Assembly: GCA_030426665.1 (NCBI GenBank)
Contig: JAUHYD010000004.1
Coordinates: 41,598 to 105,597, forward strand
DNA length: 64,000 nucleotides
Direction of reading: 5' to 3'
Source of the DNA: Bacteroidia bacterium
GTDB taxonomy: Bacteria > Bacteroidota > Bacteroidia > Chitinophagales > Chitinophagaceae
Positions 8,987 to 18,230 of the stretch are shown piece after piece; the first letter of the stretch is position 1; every line of letters starts with the position of its first letter. Position numbers and translations under genes: made by a program. The notes under the pieces were generated by a model. That model did no database searches, had not been told where the DNA came from, and worked only from the letters and a program-made list of their open reading frames with translations.

Positions 8987-9613
8987 ATGAAATTGTTGGT
9001 TGTTGCTGCCACAGCGGCAGAGGTAAGTACATTCGCAAGTGCGTCCGCCGGGAAGGCAGACATACTCATTACCGGCGTGGGTATGCCGGCAACGGTATAT
9101 GCACTCACAAAACACTTGCAGAACAACAAGTACGATTTCGTGATACAGGCAGGCATAGGAGGGTGTTTCGATACTAATATTCCTCTTGGCACGGTTGTTT
9201 TTGTGACCGGGGACAGATATGGAGATATGGGTGCAGAAGACCACGATAAATATCTGGATGTTTATGAGATGGGCTTGGCAGACTCGGACAAAGCACCGTT
9301 TACTGACGGTATACTGATTGCCCCTGTTTCTGACTATCACAAATCAATTGAACTACAGAAGGTACACGGAATCACCGTAAATACGGTTAGCGGAAGTGAA
9401 CCAACTATAACCCAACGTAAGAAATATCGCTGCGAAATGGAGAGCATGGAAGGAGCGGCCTTTCACTTAGTTTGTCTGGAGGAGGGTGTGCCTTTTGCCC
9501 AGATAAGAAGCATATCAAACTATGTAACACCCCGCGACAGAGCCTCCTGGAAGATAAAAGAGGCTGTTATCAATCTGAATGATTGGCTGATAAATTTCAT
9601 CCACAAGCTATAA
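8987..9613 (+). CDS. mqnB: Futalosine hydrolase MqnB
   Basis: This 208-residue nucleoside-phosphorylase-fold hydrolase removes the base from futalosine in the futalosine route to menaquinone. Family features are the N-terminal VVAATAAEV, the GVGMPATVYAL nucleoside-binding segment, QAGIGGCFD, and the C-terminal MESMEGAAFHLVCLEEGVPF, whose acidic residues contact the ribose and base. The gene immediately downstream is mqnD from the same pathway, 41 bases away, which supports this assignment over MTA/SAH nucleosidase. It is in the cytosol. Confidence 0.9.
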   Translation: MKLLVVAATAAEVSTFASASAGKADILITGVGMPATVYALTKHLQNNKYDFVIQAGIGGCFDTNIPLGTVVFVTGDRYGDMGAEDHDKYLDVYEMGLADSDKAPFTDGILIAPVSDYHKSIELQKVHGITVNTVSGSEPTITQRKKYRCEMESMEGAAFHLVCLEEGVPFAQIRSISNYVTPRDRASWKIKEAVINLNDWLINFIHKL

Positions 9614-9626
9614 CGACTATTGCAGG

Positions 9627-9634
9627 TATCTTTG
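9627..9634 (+). promoter_or_regulatory. Bacteroidota -7 box before mqnD
   Basis: TATCTTTG is an exact match to TAnnTTTG, ending 20 bases before the mqnD ATG and lying after the mqnB stop. It suggests that mqnD also has its own promoter. Confidence 0.4.
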
Positions 9635-9654
9635 CCTGCGCTAAAGTTTATGTC

Positions 9655-10485
9655 ATGAAGCTCACACTCGGATTCAGCCCTTGCCCCAACGACACCTTTA
9701 TTTTTGATGCTATGGTAAATGGCAAAATTGATACAAAAGGTATTTCGTTTGATTATGTAATGGAAGATGTGGAGACGCTCAACCAATGGGCTGTGGAGGG
9801 TAAGTTAGATATAACCAAACTTAGCTATAGTACGCTACTGCATACAACTGACAAATATGCCCTTCTGTATAGCGGTAGTGCATTGGGAAAAGGAGTCGGA
9901 CCGCTGCTTATCGCCCGTGAGCCACTGGACACGACTCGAATGTCTGACTACAAAATAGCCATCCCCGGTCTGAAGACTACCGCCAACCTGTTACTCTCGC
10001 TGTCTTATCCGGAAGCAACGCAAAAGACTGAAATGCTGTTCAGCGAAATAGAAGGTGCTGTTTTGAGTGGGGATTATGATGCCGGCCTGATAATCCATGA
10101 AAACCGTTTTACTTACGCAGACAGAGGGTTAGTGAAAATTACCGACCTCGGCGACTGGTGGGAGCAGACCTCCGACGCAGCCATACCGCTTGGCGGCATA
10201 GTTATGCGGCGCAACCATGAGTCTGAACTCATACAAACGGTGGATAATATAATCAAAGAAAGCCTGGCACAATCCTGGAAGCACTATCCGGAACTATCGC
10301 CATTTGTAACCGAGAATGCCCAGGAAATGGAAGAAAGTGTCATGCGAAAACATATTGAGTTATATGTGAACGAGTACACAGCCGACCTGGGCAAGGAAGG
10401 AATAAAGGCAATTACTACCCTGTTCGAACGAGCAGCGGCAAACGGAATCATCAGCCAACAGAATTCCGACACCATATTTTACTGA
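9655..10485 (+). CDS. mqnD: 1,4-dihydroxy-6-naphthoate synthase MqnD
   Basis: The 276-residue enzyme has a periplasmic-binding-protein fold and converts cyclic dehypoxanthine futalosine to 1,4-dihydroxy-6-naphthoate. The family signature GFSPCPNDTFIFDAM opens the protein; LDITKLSYSTLLHT, GKGVGPLLIARE and DAGLIIHENRFTY follow in the usual order. The start was placed at ATG 9655, because a longer in-frame reading overlaps mqnB and adds residues not found in the family. With mqnB it forms a partial menaquinone cluster; other mqn genes are not in the window. Confidence 0.93.
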   Translation: MKLTLGFSPCPNDTFIFDAMVNGKIDTKGISFDYVMEDVETLNQWAVEGKLDITKLSYSTLLHTTDKYALLYSGSALGKGVGPLLIAREPLDTTRMSDYKIAIPGLKTTANLLLSLSYPEATQKTEMLFSEIEGAVLSGDYDAGLIIHENRFTYADRGLVKITDLGDWWEQTSDAAIPLGGIVMRRNHESELIQTVDNIIKESLAQSWKHYPELSPFVTENAQEMEESVMRKHIELYVNEYTADLGKEGIKAITTLFERAAANGIISQQNSDTIFY

Positions 10486-10557
10486 TTATAGTTTGCATCA
10501 ATAGCCCGATAAGTACATAAAATACTCGGGAAACTATTTTTATCAAAAACGTTTCCA

Positions 10558-10565
10558 TAGTTTTG
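10558..10565 (+). promoter_or_regulatory. -7 box of the tetR-efflux operon
   Basis: TAGTTTTG fits TAnnTTTG exactly and ends only 10 bases before the tetR ATG. The mRNA leader must therefore be very short. Confidence 0.4.
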
Positions 10566-10575
10566 CCGGGCGAAT

Positions 10576-11211
10576 ATGGAAACATTAGATAAAATATTGA
10601 ATTCATCGATAGAATTGTTCAGCCAGTATGGCTTCAAGACAATAACTATGGATGATATAGCGAGAAGGGCAGGCGTATCCAAGAAAACACTCTACCAGCA
10701 TTTTGCCAATAAACAGGAAGTTGTAAGTGAGTCTGTGACGTGGTACAAGAACAACACAACGGAGAATTGTGAGTGCATACTGGATGGTGCTGATAATGCC
10801 ATTGAAGCCATGGTGAAAATGCTGGCGTTTTTTGACAACTTGTATAAACGCCTGAATCCAATGGCGATTTTTGAGTTGCAACGATTCTTTCCGGATGCAT
10901 ATGTAAAATTCAAAGACCTGCTGATAAAGCGTGATGTGGTAATGGTGCGCGATAACATACTACAGGGAATAGAAGAAGGTGTGTACCGACCCGACCTCAA
11001 TGCTGAGTTGCTGGCTCGCTATCGGATAGAAACAGCCTTGATGGCTCTGCAACCCAACCTGCTGGTAAGTGACCGGGCAAACCTGATTTCGGTGGCACTG
11101 GAAATAGGGGAGCATTTCATGTACGGCATCATGACCGAGGCAGGTGTACAATCATACCTACTGTATAAAGAACAATACTTAAAACAAACAAACACAACAA
11201 CTATAATATGA
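10576..11211 (+). CDS. TetR/AcrR-family transcriptional regulator
   Basis: The 211-residue protein has the TetR N-terminal HTH at residues 1-50: ILNSSIELFSQYGFKTITMD then DIARRAGVSKKTLYQHFANK. A helical ligand-binding and dimerisation domain follows (FDNLYKRLNPMAIFELQRFFP, then GIEEGVYRPDLNAELLARY). Its stop overlaps the tolC-like start by 4 bases (ATGA), so it is the first gene of a tetR-tolC-MFP-RND operon. It probably represses that operon, including itself. The inducer cannot be predicted. Confidence 0.9.
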   Translation: METLDKILNSSIELFSQYGFKTITMDDIARRAGVSKKTLYQHFANKQEVVSESVTWYKNNTTENCECILDGADNAIEAMVKMLAFFDNLYKRLNPMAIFELQRFFPDAYVKFKDLLIKRDVVMVRDNILQGIEEGVYRPDLNAELLARYRIETALMALQPNLLVSDRANLISVALEIGEHFMYGIMTEAGVQSYLLYKEQYLKQTNTTTII

Positions 11212-12566
11212 GAAAGCTTTTAATGGCGATTGCAACACTAATTGCTACAGTACCCGTGTCCTGGGCCCAGACTCCTGTTCGCATGAGTATGGAAGAGTGC
11301 ATTGATTATGCGCTTAACCACAGCCACGCGATGAAAAACGCACGACTTGATGTACTGATACAGGAAGCTCAGGTGAAGCAAACTACGGCAGCGGCGCTTC
11401 CGCACGTAAACGGCAAAGTTGACTGGAACTACTTCAACAAACCTCAATATTCATATATCGGTGCCAGTTCGTTTTCAATTCCTGGCATGCCTAAAATTCC
11501 GGACGACTCATTGAGCAAAGTGCGTTTCACGATTCCATATACGGTAAATGCGGGTGTCACGGTATCACAAACCATATTTGACGGAAGCGTATTGGTAGCA
11601 CTTCAGGCCCGTAATACGGTAATGGAACTGGCGAGGGAAACGGAAAAGATTACGAGTGAGAATGTCAGATACAATGTTTACAAAGCATACAATGCGCTTA
11701 TTATAGCACGTAAACAATATAATATAATAGACCGTTCTTTAACGCTTGCGAGAGAAATGCAGGCAGACCTCATAAAGACACGGGAGGCTGGCTTGGCAGA
11801 GAAAATTGAGGTAGATCGCTCATCGGTACAGATTAATAATCTCGCTTCAGACAGTATGAAGGTGTATAACATGTTGGTCATTTCTGAGCAAATGTTGAAA
11901 TACTCCATCGGTATGGATATTAACACACCAATTGTCCTTACTGATACTGCTATTGAGCGAAGAGCTGCTGCTGCAATGTCACTGGTATCTGATCCTGTTG
12001 ACTACATGCAACTCCCGGAATATAAAGCTTTGCTTATTGGTCTTAAGCTCTCTCGATTCGACTTAAAGCGCTATCAACTATCCGCGCTTCCTTCTCTTAA
12101 CGGTGTTTATACGCTCGGTGCAAATACAGGTGCTTACTATGGAAAAGATGTCTTTAAATACGATAACTATAACGAATACTCAATGTTCGGCCTGTCATTG
12201 AATGTGCCGCTTTTCAACGGTTTTATGCGCAAAAACCAGGTAAGCGAAGCAAAGTTGAAGATAGAGAAAACTAAGAACGACATTGAAAATATGAAGCAGA
12301 CGCTTGACTTCCAGTCGGCAAGTGCCCGTACCAGCCTCAAGAACTCTATGTTACAGGTGCAAAGCCAGAAAAGGAATATGGAACTATCGGAAAGTGTGCT
12401 TGAACTCGCGCAGAAAAAATACAAAGCAGGTGTAGGCAGCAACCTGGAAGTAACTACTGCTCAAACAGAAATGCTTCGCGCACAAAACAATTACTTCTCG
12501 GCATTACTCGATGTAATCAACGCAGAAGCAGACTTAAAGAAAACGTTGGGCTTACTCAATAAATAA
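11208..12566 (+). CDS. TolC-family outer-membrane efflux channel
   Basis: The 452-residue protein has a signal peptide (cleavage after SWAQ, about residue 21). Two internally repeated OEP domains of long coiled helices follow, beginning MEECIDYALNHSHAMKNARL and NVRYNVYKAYNALIIARKQY. The C-terminal VLELAQKKYKAGVGSNLEV...TEMLRAQNNY is characteristic of the family. It provides the outer-membrane exit duct for the RND pump encoded downstream. It overlaps the tetR stop by 4 bases, and the next gene starts 50 bases later. Confidence 0.93.
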   Translation: MRKLLMAIATLIATVPVSWAQTPVRMSMEECIDYALNHSHAMKNARLDVLIQEAQVKQTTAAALPHVNGKVDWNYFNKPQYSYIGASSFSIPGMPKIPDDSLSKVRFTIPYTVNAGVTVSQTIFDGSVLVALQARNTVMELARETEKITSENVRYNVYKAYNALIIARKQYNIIDRSLTLAREMQADLIKTREAGLAEKIEVDRSSVQINNLASDSMKVYNMLVISEQMLKYSIGMDINTPIVLTDTAIERRAAAAMSLVSDPVDYMQLPEYKALLIGLKLSRFDLKRYQLSALPSLNGVYTLGANTGAYYGKDVFKYDNYNEYSMFGLSLNVPLFNGFMRKNQVSEAKLKIEKTKNDIENMKQTLDFQSASARTSLKNSMLQVQSQKRNMELSESVLELAQKKYKAGVGSNLEVTTAQTEMLRAQNNYFSALLDVINAEADLKKTLGLLNK

Positions 12567-12616
12567 TCTAAATCAACAACATCAAACAATAACTTAATTA
12601 ATAAACACACAATACA

Positions 12617-13702
12617 ATGAAACGACTATATTTCTTACTGATACCGGCACTTATTTTGGCTTCTTGCGGTGGTGGTTCTCAAGATAAGGGAGACCTTGCA
12701 AACCTTAAAAAACAACGTGCTGCTCTTGATGCAAAAATTAAAGAATTAGAAGCAGGGAGCAAAGATTCTCTTTCGGGTAAAGTAACCGCTATTGCAGTAC
12801 AAGAGGTACAATCATCTGTCTTTAATGGTTTTATTGAAGTACAATCTCAAATTAACGGAGATGAGGTGGTAAATGCTACCGCCCGTACAATGGGTACTGT
12901 AAACCATGTTTATGTTCAGGTAGGTCAACAGGTACACAAGGGGCAGGTTTTGGCAACTCTGGATGACGCTGTAGCAGAGCAACAAATAAAAGCTATGGAC
13001 CCACAAATAGAGTTGGCGAAAACGCTATATGAAAAGCAGCAAAAACTGTGGAAGCAAAACATAGGAACGGAAGTACAGCTAATGTCTGCAAAGACACAAT
13101 ATGAAAATTTACTAAAACAAAAAGCTGTTGCACAGGCCGGCAAAGACCTTAATAATATAATCGCACCTATCTCGGGAACGATAGATTATATGGGACTGAA
13201 AGTAGGCGACCAATCTTCTGCCGGTTACATAAGAATAGTGAATACCAGTAAACTGAAAGCAGAAGCGAGCCTGGGTGAAAACTATATAGGAAAAGTAAAA
13301 GTAGGAGACCCTGCCACACTTATATTTCCTGATATGAATGACTCTATTGCCGCAAAAATAACATTTGTGTCGAAAGCAGTAGACCCGCTGTCCCGAGCAT
13401 TTATGGTACAGATAAAGTTGGGTAATAACGAAAAACTACACCCCAATATGTCTTGCATCCTGAAAATAGCTAACTATCAAAATCCGGATGCTATAGTTAT
13501 ACCGGTATCTGTAATTCAGAAAACTGCAACAGGAGAGATGGTATATATCACAAACGGAAAAACTGCTAAAAGCGTAAAGATAACCACCGGACGTAACTCA
13601 AACGGGAAAGTAGAAGTGCTTTCCGGATTGCAACCGGGCGATAAGCTGATTGTTGCAGGGTTTGAAGATCTCGATGATGGTAGCAGGGTATCGATTATGT
13701 AA
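12617..13702 (+). CDS. RND efflux membrane-fusion (adaptor) lipoprotein
   Basis: The 361-residue HlyD/AcrA-type adaptor starts with a lipobox (ILASC, Cys about residue 17). A short coiled coil (LKKQRAALDAKIKELEAG) follows, then the lipoyl halves (VNHVYVQVGQQVHKGQVLAT and IIAPISGTIDYMGLKVGDQS) around an alpha-hairpin (about residues 120-175). Beta-barrel and membrane-proximal domains come last, with PVSVIQK and a terminal GLQPGDKLIVAGFEDLDDG. It links the inner-membrane RND pump to the TolC channel and lies between their genes. Confidence 0.93.
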   Translation: MKRLYFLLIPALILASCGGGSQDKGDLANLKKQRAALDAKIKELEAGSKDSLSGKVTAIAVQEVQSSVFNGFIEVQSQINGDEVVNATARTMGTVNHVYVQVGQQVHKGQVLATLDDAVAEQQIKAMDPQIELAKTLYEKQQKLWKQNIGTEVQLMSAKTQYENLLKQKAVAQAGKDLNNIIAPISGTIDYMGLKVGDQSSAGYIRIVNTSKLKAEASLGENYIGKVKVGDPATLIFPDMNDSIAAKITFVSKAVDPLSRAFMVQIKLGNNEKLHPNMSCILKIANYQNPDAIVIPVSVIQKTATGEMVYITNGKTAKSVKITTGRNSNGKVEVLSGLQPGDKLIVAGFEDLDDGSRVSIM

Positions 13703-13759
13703 CAGTACGAGCTTAAAGAGTACAAATCAAAATATTATTAGTAGTACAACAATACTAAA

Positions 13760-16700
13760 ATGAAAGACACATTTAAAGAGTTTAAACCGTCGAGTTGGGT
13801 GATTAACAATCGCACAGCCGCCTATATATTCACCATCATTATTACCCTTACGGGGTTGATGGCTTACATAAACCTGCCAAAAGAACAGTTTCCGGAAATA
13901 AAGCTTCCACAGATAATTGTGCAAACTGTTTATCCCGGCACCTCTCCTGAGAACATGGAGAACCTTGTTACAAAACCCATAGAAAAGCAGGTAAAGAATC
14001 TGACGGGTGTAAAGAAAGTAACCAGTAACTCATTTCAGGATTACTCAGTAGTTATTGTAGAGTTTAATACCGACATTCTGGTTGACGATGCAAAACTTGA
14101 CGTAAAGGATGCGGTAGATAAGGCCAAACAAGACCTGCCACAAAACCTGCCGTTTCAGCCGGAAGTAAAGGATATAGACTTCTCTGAGTTTCCTATCCTT
14201 AACGTCAACGTATCAGGCAACTATGATATGAACCGCCTGAAAAAATATGCGGATAAGGTAAAGGACAAAATAGAAAGTGTAAAAGAAATAAAGCGGGTAG
14301 ACCTTGTGGGTGCACCAGAAAGAGAAGTACAGATAAATGTAGACCTCTTCAAAATGCAGGCAGCAGGTCTCACATTCGATGACATTGACCGTACAGTAGC
14401 TATGGAGAACGTTTCCATGACCGCCGGCGAGGTGTCAATGAATAATCAGAAAAGGGTACTGAGCATAAAGAATGAGTTTAAAGCTGCCGACCAAATTGGA
14501 GAAATTATTGTAAAAAACCAGCAGGGCAAAAGTATATACCTGAAGGATATTGCTACGGTAATTGACACATTTGTCGAGCAGAAAAGTTTTGCGCGTCTGG
14601 ATGGTAAAAATGTAATTACGCTGAACGTTATTAAAGCAAGTGGTGCCAACCTGATAGAAGCGTCGGAAAAGATTGACGGATTGGTGAAACAAATGCAGGT
14701 AGACGAATTGCCCAAAGACCTTACTATCGTTATTACGGGAGACCAGTCGGAAGCAACTAAAAGTACACTTGTTGACCTAATAAATACTATTGTTATCGGA
14801 TTTATTCTGGTGACGCTGATACTCATGTTCTTTATGGGTGTTACCAATGCGTTGTTCGTGGCCATGTCGGTACCATTGTCGTGTGCTATAGCGTTCCTTG
14901 TGCTACCCACGATAGGGTTTACGCTGAATATGATCGTATTGTTCTCCTTCCTACTGGCATTGGGAATTGTGGTGGATGATGCCATTGTGGTAATTGAGAA
15001 TACGCATCGGATATTTGATAACGGTAAACGGGATATTAAGGAAGCGGCAAAAATGGCAACCGGAGAGGTATTCCTGCCGGTACTGTCGGGTACTATTACC
15101 ACGTTGGTGCCGTTTATTCCTTTGGCATTCTGGAAAGGGGTTATCGGTAGTTTCATGTTCTTCTTACCGGTAACGCTGATTATCACTCTGCTCGCTTCGC
15201 TGGCAGTAGCTTATCTGATCAATCCTGTGTTTGCGGTTAGTTTCATGAAAAAGGAAGACCCGGATGAACATACCAAGCCGAAGCGATTTACCCGTAATGA
15301 CAGAATTGTTCTGATTGTATTCGCTGCTGTTGCCGCAATCTCTTATCTGGGTGGTGGTATAGGCATGGGTAACTTTACTGTTATCATCTATCTATTTGTT
15401 TTGTTGGAGAAGTATATCCTCTCCAAATGGATACATGTATTCCAGAGTAAAATATGGCCGGCATTCAGAGAGTGGTACAGCCGCTGGCTGGTACGTGCGC
15501 TACGCAGACCAATGCTGGTACTGATTGCAACTATATTGCTGTTTCCCGTGTCTATCGCGACATATATGGCCAGAAACCCTCCGTTTGTATTCTTCCCTTC
15601 GGGCGACCCGAACTTTGTATATGTGTATGTAAACATGCCTATCGGTACTGACCAAAGGCATACCGATGAGGTAATGCAAAAACTGGAAACGAAAGTGTAC
15701 AAGGCGCTGGACATAGATTTGAAAACAGGTAAGAAAAACCCCGTAGTTAAATCTGTAATCACAAACGTAACAGTAGGCGCAGTAGACCCGACAACGAACG
15801 AAATTGGTGACTTCCCGAACAAGGGTAAAATTACCGTCGCTTTTGTCGAGTACTCAGAACGTGACGGAGTATCTACCCAAGACTATTTAGATAAGATTCG
15901 TGGTGTGGTGCGGGCATACCCCGGCGCAGAAGTTACGGTAGATAAAGAGCAAGGTGGCCCACCATTGCCTAAGCCGGTAGTAATAGAAATAACCGGAGAC
16001 AACCTGGATAGTCTTGTATCGACATCTACCCGCCTCAAACGCTTTCTGGAATCAAAGCAGGTGCCCGGTGTAGAAGAGCTGAGAAGTGACTTCCAGGCGA
16101 GCAAACCTGAAATTATTTTCGACCTGAACAGAGACCGTATGAACAACGAGAGCATCAGCACTTATACAGTGGCGATGGCCTTGCGTACTGCTGTATTCGG
16201 AAAGGAGATTTCGCGCTTCAGAGATGCTAATGATGACTATCCGATTAACCTCAGATACTCTTCTTCGCAACGCAGAGACATAGAAGCCATCCGGAATATG
16301 CCTGTTATCTATCGGGATATGGGCATGGGCGGAATGATACGTACCGTACCAATCAGCAGTTTTGCGGACATAAGGTATGCAACCACGTACGGAGGTATTA
16401 AGCGTAAAGACCAGAAACGTATTATATCGCTTTCCTCTAATGTGCTGAACGGATACGAAGAAAACGCAGTAGTGGCAGCAGTGCAAAGTGAGATTGACCA
16501 ATTTCCGGTTTCCTCCGGCGTAAATATTGTAATGGGAGGCCAGCAGGAGGAGCAGGCAGAAACAATGAGCTTCCTGGGTAATGCAATGTTGGTAGCCATT
16601 GGTCTGATATTCCTGATATTGGTATTACAGTTCAATTCATTGAGTAGAACTATCATAATAATGAGCGAGATTGTACTGAGTATCACAGGTGTATTTATCG

Positions 16701-17158
16701 GTTACAGTATATTCGGCAATACTTTCTCGTTAGTGATGAGTGGTATCGGTATCGTAGCACTGGTAGGTATTGTGGTCCGAAACGGGATACTGCTGGTCGA
16801 GTTTATGGATATGATGCTCAAAGAAGGCATGTCTGAGTATGACGCAATAGTGGAAGCAGGCCGTACCCGTATGACACCGGTATTGCTTACTGCTACTGCA
16901 GCCATTATGGGGCTTATACCGCTGGCTGTAGGTCTGAATATAGATTTTGCCGGACTGCTTACCGAGTTTAACCCTCATATCTTCTTTGGCGGAGACAGTA
17001 ATGCCATGTGGGCACCACTGGCCTGGACTATGATTTACGGTCTTGGTTTTGCGACCATCCTTACGTTGATTGTGGTACCGGTGATGTGTCTGCTGAGTTT
17101 CAGATTGAAAGCCTGGATAAAGAGAGTATCCGGAAAGGCGGATGCTACGGTTGAGTAA
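13760..17158 (+). CDS. RND-family inner-membrane efflux transporter (AcrB/MdtF-like)
   Basis: The 1132-residue proton-driven efflux pump has 12 TM helices with two large periplasmic loops. The proton-relay motif of TM4 is intact (LGIVVDDAIVVIENTHRIFD, with the Asp pair), and the second-half helix GIVALVGIVVRNGILLVEFMD is present. It is slightly longer than AcrB (about 1050) because of an extended central cytoplasmic region (MKKEDPDEHTKPKRFTRNDR near residue 500) and an extra hydrophobic pair (VLIVFAAVAAISYLGGGIG). It is the last gene of the tetR-tolC-MFP-RND operon and is followed by a strong terminator. The substrate is unknown. Confidence 0.95.
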   Translation: MKDTFKEFKPSSWVINNRTAAYIFTIIITLTGLMAYINLPKEQFPEIKLPQIIVQTVYPGTSPENMENLVTKPIEKQVKNLTGVKKVTSNSFQDYSVVIVEFNTDILVDDAKLDVKDAVDKAKQDLPQNLPFQPEVKDIDFSEFPILNVNVSGNYDMNRLKKYADKVKDKIESVKEIKRVDLVGAPEREVQINVDLFKMQAAGLTFDDIDRTVAMENVSMTAGEVSMNNQKRVLSIKNEFKAADQIGEIIVKNQQGKSIYLKDIATVIDTFVEQKSFARLDGKNVITLNVIKASGANLIEASEKIDGLVKQMQVDELPKDLTIVITGDQSEATKSTLVDLINTIVIGFILVTLILMFFMGVTNALFVAMSVPLSCAIAFLVLPTIGFTLNMIVLFSFLLALGIVVDDAIVVIENTHRIFDNGKRDIKEAAKMATGEVFLPVLSGTITTLVPFIPLAFWKGVIGSFMFFLPVTLIITLLASLAVAYLINPVFAVSFMKKEDPDEHTKPKRFTRNDRIVLIVFAAVAAISYLGGGIGMGNFTVIIYLFVLLEKYILSKWIHVFQSKIWPAFREWYSRWLVRALRRPMLVLIATILLFPVSIATYMARNPPFVFFPSGDPNFVYVYVNMPIGTDQRHTDEVMQKLETKVYKALDIDLKTGKKNPVVKSVITNVTVGAVDPTTNEIGDFPNKGKITVAFVEYSERDGVSTQDYLDKIRGVVRAYPGAEVTVDKEQGGPPLPKPVVIEITGDNLDSLVSTSTRLKRFLESKQVPGVEELRSDFQASKPEIIFDLNRDRMNNESISTYTVAMALRTAVFGKEISRFRDANDDYPINLRYSSSQRRDIEAIRNMPVIYRDMGMGGMIRTVPISSFADIRYATTYGGIKRKDQKRIISLSSNVLNGYEENAVVAAVQSEIDQFPVSSGVNIVMGGQQEEQAETMSFLGNAMLVAIGLIFLILVLQFNSLSRTIIIMSEIVLSITGVFIGYSIFGNTFSLVMSGIGIVALVGIVVRNGILLVEFMDMMLKEGMSEYDAIVEAGRTRMTPVLLTATAAIMGLIPLAVGLNIDFAGLLTEFNPHIFFGGDSNAMWAPLAWTMIYGLGFATILTLIVVPVMCLLSFRLKAWIKRVSGKADATVE

Positions 17159-17182
17159 GCTTCGAATACTGAAAAATTGCGA

Positions 17183-17218
17183 TACGGCTGCCCCTCAGAA
17201 AGGCAGCCGTATTTTTTT
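17183..17218 (+). terminator. Rho-independent terminator of the efflux operon
   Basis: A 10-bp perfect stem TACGGCTGCC / GGCAGCCGTA with a 9-base loop is followed by seven T. It starts 25 bases after the RND stop codon. Confidence 0.9.
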
Positions 17219-17430
17219 AACTCGTTAAAAAATTAGCCCCCGATTAGCGGGAGCAAACCTTATAATACATCTCGTATTTACGACTAATATGACCCCAAAA
17301 TAAATACTGAAATGGCGTAAGTTAGGCAAACGGAACTGCCATACGGACAACAAAATTTTTTTTACTGGTTTTTCTGAATAACTTTATAACCGTTCGGCAT
17401 TATGTGTCTTGCTTTTTAACTGATACTCAA

Positions 17431-17452
17431 AAGCAATGGCATAGTATTGCTT
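17431..17452. promoter_or_regulatory. Inverted repeat upstream of the ferritin-like pair
   Basis: The 384-base gap 17159-17542 holds the efflux terminator and, at this place, a perfect 7-base inverted repeat AAGCAAT-N8-ATTGCTT about 90 bases before the ferritin-like gene. A related ACAATGCTTTT follows 4 bases later. The spacing fits a dimeric regulator site, but no regulator is identified. No other feature is seen in the gap. Confidence 0.35.
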
Positions 17453-17542
17453 AGAACAATGCTTTTATTAATTTTAAGGCTTGTTAGTACTTTGCAGGTA
17501 TTTCGGTATTTTGCGGAGGTACTGTTTTAATTGCAGGAATTT

Positions 17543-18220
17543 ATGAAACAAAATGATATAGCCGGAGCAGATACCGGAAAGGTTGTTAATACATCCAGAA
17601 GGCGATTTATACAGCTTGCCGGAGGTGTGGCAGGTGCTGGTTTATTCTTTGCGTCATGTCGCAGAACACCGGCAAGCGATACCTATGTAGGAGAAGGAGA
17701 TGTGGCCCTGCTCAACTATCTTTATATTCTGAAGCAGGTAACGGCTGCATTCTACACTCAGGCTGTTGCCACCGACTATATCGGTATTTCCGCGAGTGAG
17801 GTAGAATTGCAAATAAACCTGCGCGATCAGGAGATTGTTCACCGGGAATACTTCAAATCTATTCTGGGCAAGAATGCGGTAAAAACCATCACAATGGACT
17901 TGTCTGCGGTGGTATTTGCCGATAAAGCTGACTTTCTGAAACATGCTACCGAGCTGGAAGACCTTTCTGTGGCTGCTTATAATGGTGTGATACAGTTGTT
18001 GGCTGACAAAGAAAAGATAATCACCATTGCGAAGATGGCTTCTGTTGACGCCCGGCACGCCAATTATGTAAGAGATACGCTGACCCATAATTCTACCGGA
18101 GACGGATTGGTGATTGACTCCAACGGATTAAATAATGTGATATCGCCACCATCCGGTATGAGTATGCTGGATAAGTACATTGAAACAAGGTTTGACATCA
18201 CTAAACTACCAACACTCTAA
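17543..18220 (+). CDS. Exported ferritin-like domain protein (first of a tandem pair)
   Basis: The 225-residue protein has a twin-arginine-type signal (SRRRFIQLAGGVAGAGLFFA) followed by SC at about residue 37, so it may be a Tat-exported lipoprotein. The rest is a helical ferritin-like bundle (Ferritin_2/DUF4439 style): LNYLYILKQVTAAFYTQAV, RDQEIVHREYFKSIL and SVDARHANYVRDTL. The E..H and D/E..RH pairs resemble di-metal ligands. The start is at ATG 17543. The next gene, 10 bases downstream, is a paralogue of the same fold. The function of this family pair is not established. Confidence 0.75.
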   Translation: MKQNDIAGADTGKVVNTSRRRFIQLAGGVAGAGLFFASCRRTPASDTYVGEGDVALLNYLYILKQVTAAFYTQAVATDYIGISASEVELQINLRDQEIVHREYFKSILGKNAVKTITMDLSAVVFADKADFLKHATELEDLSVAAYNGVIQLLADKEKIITIAKMASVDARHANYVRDTLTHNSTGDGLVIDSNGLNNVISPPSGMSMLDKYIETRFDITKLPTL

Positions 18221-18230
18221 GCGAACAATC

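Noticed and set aside
8900..9340. A 146-codon minus-strand frame across the ruvB-mqnB gap
   Set aside because: It spans the divergent promoter region and is antisense to mqnB; His/Cys-rich composition is typical of a shadow.
14446..15186. A 246-codon frame antisense to the RND transporter
   Set aside because: It is a shadow of the transporter gene, with low-complexity Ser/Ile/Thr composition and no recognisable features.
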